64,000 nucleotides of DNA from Simmondsia chinensis (lineage: Eukaryota; Streptophyta; Magnoliopsida; Caryophyllales; Simmondsiaceae), in the NCBI GenBank assembly GCA_018398585.1, contig JAGTTD010000016.1, forward strand, positions 21,995,212 to 22,059,211, read 5' to 3'. The notes beneath the pieces are model-generated. The model worked only from the letters and a program-made list of their open reading frames with translations, was not told the origin of the DNA and did not search any database. Below, piece after piece: positions 46,101 through 60,500 of this stretch. The translations under genes were made by a program, and so were the position numbers. How positions within the stretch are numbered: position 1 is the stretch's first letter; each line of letters starts with the position of its first letter.

Positions 46101-48542
46101 CGATTGCAATGTCATGGAAGTGGGGATCGCGGATATTACATAATTGGTTATGGTGTTTCTGTTTTGGAACATGAGTTGCTTGTGAGCATGGAAATATGGC
46201 AATTTGTGGTCACGATTCACGTATCGGTTATGATCACAATATTATGGACATTACGTGATGACCAGTGGGTCGTGGTCATCATGTTGGGTTTTTTAGGGGA
46301 ACTTAAATTGCTTGAAGCTTAATATTTGTAAAACTTTGAAGAAATAGCCGTACAATCATTGATTTTATTAACATACAGATAAATTTATAAATATGTTTAA
46401 TAAATAAAATATAATATGTATGCATTGTGGACACTATTATGAAAGTACTTCTACGTAATGGACAGTGGCATAATGATTAGCTCAAAATAAAGTAAACGGT
46501 ATGGACCTTCATAAGTTCTATGCTTTTGAGTTTGTTTTCAAAAATATGAATAAATAGACATATAGGCATTGATTTGCATACACTAGTGATAGATTTTTAC
46601 AAATAAATATGTTTAAATAAATAAAATACAATTTTTGTGCGCCATGAAGGTCAATAGAGGAGTATTATTCTGTAATGACCAATTATATAACAACTAACCC
46701 ATAAGCTGTTTTGTAATTACAGTATTTGATCCATGATTTAATCACTAGTCTTGTCATTGTCCAGATGATCACTAAAACATTTGGCGAGATGCTGTATATA
46801 CCTGGCTCAGAATGCTTTAAGGAATTTCCGTCCCCTGAATCACTGAAGAAACATGTCATTATATCAACCAAACCACCACAAGAGTATCTTGAAGCAAAAG
46901 ATGTAAAGGACAAGGATGACTCACAAAAGGGACAGGAGTCAGGAGACGAGGAAGCCTGGGGAAGGGAGGTCCCTAATCTTAAAACTCAACTTAGTGTTGA
47001 TAAGGTATTCATTCGTTTTAATTTAGGGAAAATATCATACAAACCCCTTGAACAGTATACGTACTTGAGAAGGATACTGTATTTCAGGATAGGAAGAAGT
47101 GCAAATTGCTTACTCATAAAGGCATCTTGTTCTTTTTTCAAAACATATTATCTTGCTCCTTTTTCACAACCTAGTTTGTATTTTTCAAAGCATGTTTCCC
47201 TTCTTATGCATATAGCCAACATTACACTCTAGCCTTTTCTTTTCCGAACATAGTACTCTTCCCGTTTATACTTGTCTCTCCTGATCAACTTTAAATTTTA
47301 TCAAAACCGTCCCTTAACTACCAGTTTGTATCACGTCTTGCGTGCTGCTGCAGTTTTGTTGAATTTTTAACTCCATGAGCAGTCAAAATTTACGTGCATT
47401 TTAAATTACTTCTTAGTACATCCTCATGATGTGTGCATTAATGGTGTTAAAAAGATGAATGGATTTGAAGTAAAAAATTGGATGGAGTTTATAGAAGCTA
47501 ATTGTTACTAATGTTTGAATGGCATGTCTAGAACAATGATGTGGATGAAGAAGAGGGTAATGAAGATGAGGAAGATGATGATGAAAGCTCAAAGTCGGAA
47601 AAGAATGCTGCATTGGGGTACAAGCGTCTAATAGCTATTCAAGCTGGAAAGCCAAAGGGGGGTTTAAAGGAGGCACTGAGAGTGGATCCCGACAAAGTGA
47701 GGCGTCTTAGCTTGAGTGAACAACAGCTTGAAAAGGCTTCTGTGAACTATGGAAAGGAGATCATCAGGTACTTACGGTGATCTCAAGTTACTAAGCATTT
47801 GTATGCCTACAAGATGTCTACATCAATTGTGCCTTAATAGAAATATGAGTGTACATGTAGTCCTTTTTCAATAGGTAAGCAGGGATAGGATTTTGAATCT
47901 AGGACCCCCGTTGTACGTCCTTTCTGTGTGTTTTAGACCAGACCAAAGCTTCACTGGTGCATGCATATAGTCTCTACCCCTTGCTCAAAAAATACTTTAG
48001 GGCATTATACAACAACAACAACCTAGTGCCTCTAAGGGCTTCCGCAAGGACATGATGTTCACTATGTATACAGTGAAAACATGTTGGGGAGGAAGAACAA
48101 TAACCACAACTTATTTTCAAGGGGGGGAAAAAGAATAAAAGGGGTAACAAGGAGCGTCAGCTACATGTCCTATTTTTAAGAAGTTATGCTTTTTATTTTT
48201 CTATCATACACAGTTAAGTGATACCCCGGATTCTTCTTACAAAGTACAGTCTTTTTTCTTTGACGTTGATGGATTTAATATAATAATCTAAGTGATTGGA
48301 TCTAGATGCTTATTCTGATAGGAAATGAAAGATTCAAATGATTTTTCATCAAATGACCATTCATTTGTTGTATTTTCATACAAATCGGTGGCAAGAAAGC
48401 TCTATGGAAAAATGGTGTTTCAATTCAATGTTGTCTAAAGAAGAGTTAGAACACAGGTGTGGGCTAGGTATATCAATGAATAGTCTTGATCCTATTGAAA
48501 ATACCAGTCGAAGGAGAAGAAAAGATCTGAGTCTAAATGATA

Positions 48543-48578
<36 letters not shown>

Positions 48579-51500
48579 TTTCACTCCAACCTATTTTAAG
48601 AAGAAGTGCTTTTTATTCTTTCTGTAAAAGATACTGCCCTTCTTATGTGTATAGAGTGGATATTATGCTCTTCCTATTGAAAGCATGTCCTTATGTATAT
48701 AGACAAAATTTTATTATTTTCAGGGTTGGGTAGAGCGAAAAGGGTGTGACCGGCAGCACATTGATGTCTCCCCGTTTTATATTAAGAAAAGAAAAGAAAC
48801 AGGGATGAGCCAATTTGGCTTTATAGGAAATAGATCTTTGAGTTTCGAAACCAACTTGGCAGTAGATTGTTAGCTTTCAATTAGGAATTGAAAGTCTAAC
48901 CTAGTAGAAGAAAGAGTTAAGGTGAGAAGAGAAATGAAAGGGGATGAGAATTAGAGAAAGAGATGAGAAAAGAGAGTTAATTCCAAAAGGAAATCAGTTT
49001 GTATTTGATTGAATGCATGATATTACAACCTAGGAGCTTATTTATAGACAACTAAGTACAATGAATCAAGACATAACTGCCCAAACCGACATTCCCGCCT
49101 AAATCTGCAGCTGCACACCAAGATTGACCCGTGTTTGACCAACTACCCCTTTTGGCGCCAACTACCGACTCAACTAACATTTGAACACAAACAACTCCAA
49201 CTTGAAACACTAATCTGACATTACAAACAAAAATCACAAAGTAATTCTAATGATTTATAACATTCCCTCCCTCTTGAGAAACTTCTTGTCCTCAAGAAGT
49301 GAAGCTTGGAAATTGACTCCGCAAGAAATTGCAATTTTCCCAAGTCATCAAATTCTTGTTCAAGTTGCACCAAGTGACCAAAACTTCCTGCACAGCTCCA
49401 TGATCACGCTGTAGCAACCTCCGAGCTTTTACTGCATCAGGCTGCAACTTCAGAACGCCATTAGCTTCTGCAACAGGATGCTCCCGGGCAACTACAGCTT
49501 CTCTTTTGACCTGCTTTTTGAGTAGGGACACGTGAAACACGGGGTGAATGTACGAGTGTGTAGGTAAGTCGAGCTTATAAGCAACATTGCCAATTTTCTC
49601 CAGAATTTTATACGGGCCAAAGTATCGGGCACTTAGCTTGACATTACGCCTGACAGCCAAGGAAGACTGTCTATACGGTTGTAATTTGAGGTAGACCATG
49701 TCACCAACGTCATAACTTTTGTCTACCCTTTTTTTATCAGCATAATACTTCATCCGAGCTCGAGCTTGATGGAGATTGTCTTTAAGTTCTTGCAACATTT
49801 GCCTCCTCTGCTGCATAAGTTCAGTCACTGCAGTACCATTGCTTCTCGGTTGTTGAAGCATCATAGGAGAGGGTGGAGAGTAGCCATACAATGATAGGAA
49901 TGGAGAAGTGCCAATGGATGTATGAAAGTGTGTATTGAACCAAAATTCGGCTAAGGAAAGCCAACGGTTCCACTCCTTGGGCTTCAAGAAAACCATACTC
50001 CGCAAATACTGTTCTACACATTGGTTGACTCGTTCGGTTTGGCCATCCGTCTGAGGATGATATGAGGAACTGAGTGCCAACGTGGTGCCCATCAACTTAA
50101 ACAACTCTCTCCAAAACGTACTTGTGAAAATCTTGTCTCGATCGGACACAATGGATTGAGGCAATCCATGCAATTTATAAATGTTGTCAAGGAAGATCCT
50201 TGCCAACCTTTCAGCTGTGACGGGTCGAGCAAGAGCAATGAAATGACTGTACTTGGTGAAATGATCCACCACGACCCATATGACCTCCTTGCCTTCAGAC
50301 TTCGGAAGTCCCTCGATGAAATCCATGCTAATGTGAACCCAAGCTCCCTCTGGAATGGGAAGAGGTTGAAGAAGTCCTTTGTAACGAGGATCTCCCAACT
50401 TCGTTTCTTGACATACTTCACAAGACTTCACGTATTCACTCACATCTTTTTTCATACTCGGCCATGTAAAATATGCTTTGATTCGTTGATAGGTGCCTTC
50501 TACACCCTCATGACCACCCCAAGCAGCATCATGTGAAGCTTGGATGACCGTTTCTCTCAAATCAGTGGCCGAACCGACATACAACAGCCCCTTGACCCTG
50601 ATCAGAATACTCGGCCATGTAAAATATGCTTTGATTCGTTGATAGGTGCCTTCTACACCCTCATGACCACCCCAAGCAGCATCATGTGAAGCTTGGATGA
50701 CCGTTTCTCTCAAATTAGTGGCCGAACCGACATACAACAGCCCCTTGACCCTGATCAGCCCCTGCTGCACCGACACTTCACTGTCTGCAGAACCTGACTT
50801 TGCATCGCGTGTGAGGACTGCAGCGGCCACTTTTTCCTGAGCAAACGGGTCATTCTCATAGGACTTGTGTAGCTCAACCACCCAAGAAGGAATTACCACG
50901 GTAACAGCAGCACAGGTGGCCTGATTTTCGTCCTCAAACTGCCTTGACAGAGCATCCGCAGCAGTGTTTTCTTTGCCACTTCTATATTCAATGTCGTAAT
51001 CAAGACCTAACATTTTCATGAGACCTTTCTTTTGAATCCTCGTCACGATCTTTTGTTCAAGGAGATACTTGAGACTTTGATGATCCGTTCGAATGACGAA
51101 CTTACGACCCTCCAAGTATTGCCTCCATTTCTCCACGGCTAGTGGTGGCCAACGGGCGGGCAGGGCCGGGCTGGGCCTGGGCCGAAGCTTGGTCGGCCCG
51201 CACTGTAGCGGACCGGGCCCGGTTTTTTGTACTAAAGTCGTTTTTGTACTAAAGGGGAAAAAAAGAGCTATAATACAAAGTCGTTTTGTACTAAAATTAT
51301 TGTAATTCATTGATAAATAATATGAGATATAAATACATTTTTTTAAGCACTAATGATGCTAAATATACATTAAATATATGTAATAAAATAAAATACACAA
51401 TAAGTAATGGTAAATATCTTATCAAAAAAAATAATGGTACATAAATAACGTAACAAATATAAGTACAAATACAAAGTTTGACATATGGGGGGTGCGGTCG

Positions 51501-54500
51501 TCTTTTGAGGTATATGGGGGGTGCGGTCGTCTTTTGACGTCAATATTCAAAAGTAAATAATTGACATACAAAAGTGTTGATATCAGTCGCTTTCGGGGGT
51601 ATCTAGGCCATCATTTGGGGTATCGGTTGTACGATCGTCTTCTTCATCGCTCGATGAATCCAGCTTCATTCTCTGTTGATCTCTTGCCTCTGCTAGCAGC
51701 CAATCCTTCAAGCACACGGACATCTCCAAGCTTGACGGCGATAGCTTTGCCCTTTTCGTTCCAGGCAACCTGCCACCAAGACTGAAAGCACACTCCGATG
51801 CTACTGAAGACACCGGACAACTTAGTATATCACGTGCCATGGTGGAAAGCACGGGATACTGGGTTTGGTTTGTGTTCCACCATTGTAACAGGTCAAAATT
51901 CAGGTTGGCCGTCGGCCCGAAAATATGGACCATCGGTGTCCGTAAATAATAATCTAACCCGTCACATGATGTGGGGGCTGCTGTGGGCGTAAATTGCTCC
52001 AACAGCTTCCACGAATATGACACGTGTAAACTACTTCCACTAGATGTGGAAGATCCTACTGAAGCAGTACTAGGATTATTGGATGCTAATCGACGGGAAT
52101 ATTGAGAAAATAAACTATGCAAGTCGTTATCGACATCGGCAATGAAAGTGTCGATATTAAGAGTAGGATTCAAATACGTGAAAAAATGTTGGCAAAACAA
52201 GTTGAAACCCGAGCGTTTACAACGACGGTCTAAAATAGTTGCAAAGCAGTATGTAAGAGGTAGTTCAAAATAATATTTGGCAAACTTTTTTTTCATTGCC
52301 TGAATCAATGCGAACAAAACGGGGTTGGATTCATTACCCACCATCCAATTGACAATATCAAGCAATCTTGATATTGCTTGAGGCATGGTCGGATAGTAGT
52401 AACCCGAAAAAAAATATTGTTGCCTCTTTAAACATGCTAAAAAAGTTACAAATTTGATCTATTGTCTCCCAATTTATACCGGCCAGGTTGTAATCGCTCC
52501 ATTCTGCACGATTTTCCTGGGCGTATTCCATTAGAACGTCTTTGTATGGTAGAAGGCGCTCTAGCATTTCTACCGTAGACGACCACCTATTTTGGGAGTC
52601 TAATTTGAATTGTTTATATTCTATGTTATGCAACCTATATAAATTTTTAAATTTTCTTTTTCTAGTGCCGGATGATTTTACAGATATTATTACCGATCTT
52701 AAGGTGATAAGGGATGCTTTTATGAGATCTAAACCATCCGTTACCATTAAATGCAAAATGTGACAAACGTAACGAATATGGAAACACTTCCCACCTAACA
52801 TGGGTCTCATTTGCCTAATTAAATGTGTAACGGCTGCAGTGTTATTGGTAGCATTGTCAAACGTAATACTGAAGATACGTCGCTCTATGCCCCAGTCGCG
52901 GACTGCCGACATAATCACACCCGTAATTACCTCGGCATTGTGTGGGCAATCTAAAAGGCCAAAATGAATTATCCGCTTTTGCATGATGAAGGATTCATCG
53001 GTTCAGTGTGCCGTTATGCACATATAAGGTTGGCCGGGTTTCGACCTCCATACGTCCGAGGTCAACGAGAACATGCTCGTGTTCGTCGCAAAATGTGTGA
53101 AGACCCTAGTTTTCATCCCGTGGTACAACGTAAAAGCGTCCCGCTTTACGGTGTTCTGAGGAATCCTCACAATGGCGGGATTAACATTTCGTTGGAGGTA
53201 ATTGACGAAATTTGGGTCTTCGCCGGTATTAAAAGGCCTTTCACTCATAATTATATATTTAGCTAGCCCCTTTCGTTTGCTCTCCTGAGAGAACCTAAAA
53301 TTAGCAAGTGCACCGGTCACTTGCTGTACTCGACGTTGTTGGCTCTTTTCTGGGAATTGCTCGGGTTGGCACCTAAGTATATGTCTGTTTAATGTGCCCG
53401 TCCCACTACGAGGTTGATGGCTAAAATCCCTAGGTGGGTCACATAATTTACAAGTTGCTTTATTAGTTGTCTTAGTAAGGGTAAAGTGCTTCCATACCCT
53501 ACTAGTTGTACGCCTACTAGTAGAGGTACTAGTTTCAGGCTGGGCTTCGGTGCTGGGGGTGGGTTCCTCATCAGTTTGTGAGTCTCCAACCCCGCCACCA
53601 CCTGACTCATGATAATCTTGTTGTTGTGAAAAGTCATAATCTATGCTATTGTCAGTGTATGGGGGTGTTGGGTCTGGTTGTATAAAAGCTCGTTCTTCAG
53701 TATCAAGTAAGACAATTCTACTCCTTTTAGGGATTCTGGGTGGCCGAGAAGAGCTAGAACTGGCACGACCGGCTCCAGAGGATGATGAAGAGTTGTGTGC
53801 CATATTAGTATAAGTGATTAGTATTTATAAAATGCAAGTAGTAATGCAAATTAAATAACTAAAAATGCGAATCAGATAAAATTGCGATACTAAAATTACC
53901 GAAACGAGAGAACAATGAAATTGGAACTTCAGCCAAATACTTTACGAACTTTGAACTTTAGAGCACAATTTTTGCAATTAGCAAAGTTAGAGAAGATGGG
54001 AGATGATGAATGTATAGAGAGAGGAGAGGATTGAAGAATTGGTGAGAAAATGAGTTGGGAAGGTTTAAGTATTTATAGGAGAAAAAAAATATAAATTTTT
54101 TTTTAAAAAACAAAAATAAAAGAGCAGTTGAACGACTCTTCAAAACGAGCCCAACGGCTCTAAAAAGAGCCGTTGGGCCCGAGGCCCGGGCCGGGCCGGG
54201 CTCGGCCTAAAATAAGAATAGGCCCAAGGCCCGGCCCGCGGGACCTCGCACTGTAGCGGGCCCGGCAGGGCCGGGCCAGGCCAAACACGGGCCGGGCTGG
54301 TGCGGTTTCCCGGCCGGCCCGGCCCGGCCCGTTGGCCACCTCTATCCACGGCTAAGAGGATGGCTAAATATTCCTTCTCATATGTCAACATCGCTTGATG
54401 TTTAGGGCTATGAGCTTGGCTCAAATAAGCTATAGGCCTCCCTTTTTGAGCAAGAACAGCCCCTATACCAGTACCACTTGCATCGGTTTCCAAAACGAAG

Positions 54501-57500
54501 CTTTCGGTGAAGTCCGGCATCGCCAAAACTGGTGCAGCACACATTGCGGCTTTAAGGGCTTCAAATGCGGCTTGAGATCTCTTGTTCCATGTAAAAGCAT
54601 CCTTCTTCAAGAGCTCGGTTAAGGGCTTGGCAATAGAACCATATCCCTTAATAAATTTTCTATAATACCCGGTCAATCCCAAGAAACCCCTCAATTTCTT
54701 CAAGGTGATCGGAATTGCCCATTCTTGCATTGCACGGATCTTGTTAGGATCAGTAGACACTCCCTCGTGTGAGATTATATGGCCCAAATACTCAAGCTTA
54801 TCTTGAACAAACGAACACTTGGACATCTTGGCAAAGAACTTGTTTTGCCGCATCAATTCAAACACTTGTCGGAGATGAGTGAGATGAGCTTCATATGTTG
54901 AGCTATAAATCAGTATGTCGTCGAAGAAAACGAGCACTGACTTCCTCAGAAAAGGCTTGAAAACGTCGTTCATGGCTGCTTGAAAAGTGGCCGGTGCATT
55001 TGCCAAGGCGAAAGGCATAACAACAAACTCGAAATGCCCATGGTGAGTTTGAAAAGCTGTCTTGTAAATATCCGGCTCGAGAACCCTGATTTGATGGTAC
55101 CCTTGCCTCAAATCCAGCTTAGAAAAGAAGCACACACCATGTAATTCGTCAAGCAAATCATCTATGATCGGAATGGGAAACTTATCCTTCACCGTTAGAG
55201 CATTCAACCGACTGTAGTCAATACACATTCTAGTCGAGCCATCTTTCTTCTTCACAAGGATCACGGGTGAAGCGAAAGGACTATGGCTTGGTCTAATAAA
55301 TTTCATGTGAAGAAGTTCCTCCACTTGCCTCTCTATCTCCGACTTTTGGCCGTGTGCATATCGATAAGGCCTAATCTTAACCGGATCAACATTAGCATGC
55401 AAGTGAATGGCATGGTCTACACTCCTTGGAGGAGGAAGACTCTTAGGTGGCTCAAAGATGTCACCAAATTCATCCACTAAGGACTGAACTTCTGGTTGAA
55501 GTTCCTGTTGCAGCTCAATCGAAGCTAACATGAACAAATGGCCTATCCATTGTATTGCTTTCTTCTTGATCCCCTCGTGCACACGTTTGCCATCAATTAT
55601 CTTGAGTTGAGCTTCCTCTGACATGCCTTTCAAGGCTATTTTGGTGCCATGAACCTCAAATGCTACGGTCATCTTATTAAAATCAAATATAACCGGGTTG
55701 AAGGTCCTCATCCAATCCACCCCTAGCATCATATCACAACCTCCCAAAGGGAGAACTCTGAAATCAAAGGTGAAGTGATGTTCTTGCATAGTCCAAGAGA
55801 ATGCTATGCACTTGTTATGAATGGTTAAAGAATTGCCATCAGCCACCATCACTTGCAAAGGGTGAGTCTTTATCGTTTCATGCCTAGCCTTCTTACTCAA
55901 CTTAGGATTGATGAAACTATGTGTACTCCCACTATCAATGAGGATAATGATGGAATGTTTTCCAGCCTTACCTCTGATCTTGATAGTGTTATGAGCTCCA
56001 CTACCGGTTAAAGCCTTCATTGATATCTCCACTTCATCCTCACTCAATTCATCTTGTGAAAAATCATCAATACTGTCACTTTCGGTTGCTGAATGTTCAC
56101 TGCCTGTTTCAGCTTCAACACGGGTCCCTTTAGCACACATTATTGCTTGAGTTTTGCACCTATGTCCAGGCTGATATGGCTGGTTACAACGAAAGCAAAG
56201 TCTCACCGAGCTCCTGTCCACAGCACGCTTAAAACCAGCACCTGATCCTGCACCAGCACCAGAACTGGTCCTCTGTTGTGGCCTATACTTGCTGTTTGGC
56301 TGCTTAAATCTGTCACTCGGTTGGACATGAGTGGCTTCTATCAATTTTGCCTTGTTATAAGCACTTGACAAGGTCTTAGGACCAATGGCTTTCACCATGT
56401 TCTTGATCCTAGGCTTTAATCCACTTATAAAGCAAGACACATAATATGACTCGGTGTCCTCGGAAGCTATAGACAAAACAGACAGCAAATTGGCTCTTAA
56501 GTTCTCAAATCTAAGCATGTACTCACTCACAGTTGAAGTTTGAGATAATTTGTTAAAATTATCCACAACGTCCGTTGATTCTCCTTCTCCATATCGTTCA
56601 CACATTTCTTCTACGAATTGGCCCCAAGAAAGGTTCGGTTTGCTCTTCAACAAACTGTAGTACCACACCTCATGGTCGCCATGTAGATGTACTGCTGCTA
56701 ATTGGAGCTTCTCATAATACATGAAGTACCTATCACACCTTCTAAGCCATGATTCCGGTAATTTGCCATCAAAAGGATCAATTTCAACTCTTGGCTGCCT
56801 GTGATTACCACTCCTACCACCAGATATCATGTCATTACTCACGTCTCTATGCTGATAATGTCGATTAGGAGGTCTGTCCAAATTTTCTAGCTCATCAAAA
56901 TCAGCTCTGCGTTGCAGAACTGAATTATGAGGCCTGCTGTTGTGGTCTGAATTCGATGCTCCAGGCCTGCAATGTGCCTGTCCAGAGACTCGATTCTGAT
57001 TGTCTACATCAAATTCAGGTTGCAAGGACTGATTTTGAGCTGATCTGATATTAGTTGAAGGTTCAACCATCGGCTGCACTATCGGTGATTTACCTCGGTT
57101 CCTCATCAGACTTTCAGACCTGTCCACATGATCTTGCTGCTGATCGGTCTCTCTCTGGTGAAATATCTGACTTGCGGGCTTCAAGATCGCCTCAACGCTT
57201 GATTCTCCTCGTTTATTAACCTGATCTTGCAACTTTTCAATTTTATCCTCAATTTGTTGTAATCGTTCATCTTTTTTCGAATCTTTATCCATCATCATGT
57301 TCAGCATTCGTTGAATGTTTTCATTTTGTTGTTCAAACTTCATATGAAACTTTACATTCAATTGTTCGATCTTGTCATTCAAATCTCTGAGGTGATCAGA
57401 TGATACATTCACACCAGCATTTGTCACTGCCTCAACATAATTCATTTCCGAACCAGGTGCATTGGTACCTCCAGCTCCAGACCTTGTCCTTACTCCATCA

Positions 57501-60500
57501 GACATCTTTCGGAATCAGATTCTGAATGGATCTCGATCAACTTGTCCTCAACAGATCTGAATTAGCTGAAATCTGAAATCTAAAATCTGAACTTGATCTT
57601 GATCTCTTTTAACAAAACCTGACCTGAATTTTGATCGGTTTGAGCTGAATTTAATTCAGTTCAGATTCTGAAATCTTTTCTTCTCTCTTTTTTTTTTTTT
57701 TGTTATGCAATCGATTGGAAGCCAAACGAGGCTCTGATACCAATTGTTAGCTTTCAATTAGGAATTGAAAGTCTAACCTAGTAGAAGAAAGAGTTAAAGT
57801 GAGAAGAGAAATGAAAGGAGATGAGAATTAGAGAAAGAGATGAGAAAAGAGAGTTAGTTCCAAAAGGAAATCAGTTTGTATTTGATTGAATGCATGATAT
57901 TACAACCTAGGAGCTTATTTATAGACAACTAAGTACAAGGAATCAAGACATAACTGCCCAAACCGACATTCCCGCCTAAATTTGCAGCTGCACACCAAGA
58001 TTGACCCGTGTTTGACCAACTACCCCGTTTGGCGCCAACTACCGACTCAACTAACATTTGAACACAAACAACTCCAACTTGAAACACTAATCTGACATTA
58101 CAAATAGAAATCACAATGTAATTCTAACGATTTATAACACAGATTTCTGTAACCCTTTGTTAATAATAATATTAGTGGTTATGGTGAGACATGATATGGT
58201 TGATGGATGTGAAGACTATTGGAAACCATAGAATCATAAAGTCCTCTACTTAATGTAACTGATTTTGAGTTGATATCCAATGGACTCTTATGGAGTTACT
58301 TCTGCACGGCTTATAGAATACACATACTATGTGTATTTTTTTTTTTCCCGATAATTAGTAATAGAGTCGCGATACAAAGTAGGCAACTCGAGCAAATGAA
58401 CCCTAAAAATAGGGGTGCTAAATTATATTGCTTTTCATCCATAATTTTCCAAGCACTAAGCTTAAAGACAACTTATCTTCCCTAAAAAACCCAATATGGT
58501 CATTCTAACCGGTTGGGAAACAGACAATCATAAAATGCAATTTGCTTTCATAGGTTGATGGCTACATTAATTTGTGTGTCATTATTTCACTTCTTTCATC
58601 GGATTCTAACATATGTTGATGGCCACTTTAATCTGTGTTTTTGCTGTAATTGTTGATTGTGATTTTTCCTACACATGCTGCTTGTTTTAGATTTACACAA
58701 AAGAATATGCTGAGGATTTACCCCAAGGGCACACGTATTAACTCGTCGAATTACAACCCCCTCATTGGCTGGATGCATGGTGCTCAGATGGTTGCATTCA
58801 ACATGCAGGTTTGGATTTACTCTTTCATCTGAAAGAAGCAAGTATATGTTCATAGTTACTGATGAACACCAATTATATAATAATAATAAAAAAAAAGACA
58901 TAACATTTTATTAGACTTTATTATGCTATTTGATAGGATTAGAATAGAATATTTTTTTTTAGCGTGTATGATGTTGTATTTATCCTTATTTTGATTGATA
59001 GGATAATAGTTGTTTTTATTCAGAGAAGTAGTTTCCTAGTTATTTTATATTTATCCCATAGTTAAACAATAGGGTTTAGCTTTTTTTGTAAATCTAGCTT
59101 TGTAATTCATTAGTTTTTAGTTGTGAAAGAAATAAAATTGAACTTTGTTTTTGAGTAGTAAGTTGTGCTACATCAGTTACCATGATTTTTCATTCTACCA
59201 TTGAATACCAATATTGGTCAAGGTCACTTGGACACTTCAAATAGACCATAAACTTTTATGAATCTTATGAAAATAGTTTGACAAATCTTATGAAAATAGT
59301 CAAATTTGACCTCTATACACATATAGATACCGATTCTTATACGAGTATCAGTAGCATACTCTACATATTCTACAGCTTAAGGATGAATTTTCTCCTGATG
59401 GCAGGGACACGGGAGATCACTGTGGTTGATGCAAGGAATGTTTAGAGCCAACGGGGGATGTGGTTATGTGAAGAAGCCAGATTTTCTATTGAAGACAGGT
59501 CCTCACGGAGAGGTCTTTGATCCTAAAGCTAAGTTGCTGGTGAAAAGAACTTTGAAGGTGAGTGCAATGCTGCCTTCTTAATTCTCCCTCGTTCGCCATG
59601 TCCACTTGTTTTTCTATCTTTGTTCGGGTTAGGGGTGTAAATGAGCCAACTGGAGATGAATACCTCCTTGTTTGAACTTGAACACGATAAGTGTTATTGA
59701 GCTCGAGTTCAAGCCGAGTTCTTATCGAGCTTTGGAACCTTTGTTCGAGCTCGATTCAATAAAATTTTAGTGTGTTCGGTACTTTGCACAGCTCGACTCG
59801 TTAGCCAAATGGAGCTTGTTCGAGCCAAGCTAAGCTTGTTATTGAGTTGAGCGAAGCTCGTAATCGAGCTGATCTAATTATCGAGTCGAGCTTGCTACCA
59901 AGCTGTGCTTCAAGTTACTGTCGAGCTATTTTCACAGTAATACCGACTATTAAAGTGCTCTTAACGAGCTTTAAACGAGCTTTAAACAAGTTCTTCTCGA
60001 GTCCTTAACAAGCTTTTATTCAGTCTTTATTATGCCTTTATCAAACTGGTCGTGAATGTTAACGAGTTGAGCACCCCCTTGTTTGAATTCGGCTCATTAA
60101 GCTTATCGAGTCTGTTAGTACTCGGTTCAATAAGCTATCAAGCCCCCATAACGAACACAAACAAGTCATAATCGATTTCGAACACGAATAGTTTTTTGAA
60201 CGTTTGGTTTGTTTACATCTCTATGTTGGGGCATAAACCAACCCATGTTGTCTCAGTTGGAGCTTATACAGTTGAGCTTATCATGAACCCGATCTATGCT
60301 CGTCAAGCTTTATGAGCCCATGCTGGAGCTTATATAGGTTGTAAGCTTTATGAGCCTTAGCCAGCTCAAGCTAGTGAGCTTAATTATTGAACGGAATTGT
60401 AATTAAAATATGTTCAAATCAAGCCACTCATGCTCAAGTGAGCCAAGGTGGGCAATCTTAGGCTAAATGGGACCCATCTTGAGCTCAGGGCTAGCAGAGC

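Larger units (their letters stand above)
51132..54352 (-). mobile_element. Autonomous-type hAT transposon (3205 bp) inside the chromovirus
   Basis: Element 51140-54344 with perfect 8-bp duplications TCCACGGC (51132-51139, 54345-54352). Inverted repeats TAGTGGTGGCCAACGGGC and TAGAGGTGGCCAACGGGC differ at one base. Subterminal regions are extremely rich in GGCCCGG words on both sides. Encodes one transposase on the minus strand. Inserted in the RNase H coding region, so it is younger than the chromovirus insertion. Confidence 0.95.
48863..58144 (-). mobile_element. Ty3/gypsy chromovirus in PLC intron 5, minus strand, split by a hAT element
   Basis: Element 48868-58139. LTRs are 395 bp each and differ at 10 positions by my count (about 97.5 percent identical), so insertion is recent. 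Flanks TAGAT and CAGAT are a 5-bp duplication with one change. On the minus strand the primer site TGGTATCAGAGCC follows the LTR after two bases; the polypurine tract AAGAGGGAGGGAA precedes the other LTR. The polyprotein order is gag, protease, RT, RNase H, integrase, chromodomain-like tail. Short LTRs, iMet primer and chromodomain suggest the Reina group. It lies antisense to PLC. Confidence 0.94.
47768..58690 (+). other. PLC: PLC intron 5, 10.9 kb, filled by nested transposons
   Basis: Donor GTACTT at 47768, acceptor TTGTTTTAG at 58690. Without the chromovirus (48868-58139) and its duplication, about 1.6 kb remains, normal for a plant intron. Also holds an Au-like SINE end (about 48005-48060) and a (TA)n run at 48547-48573. 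Confidence 0.9.

Noticed and set aside
54140..54344. Last 68 codons of the 1121-codon chromovirus frame
   Set aside because: Translation of the hAT terminus, not retrotransposon protein.
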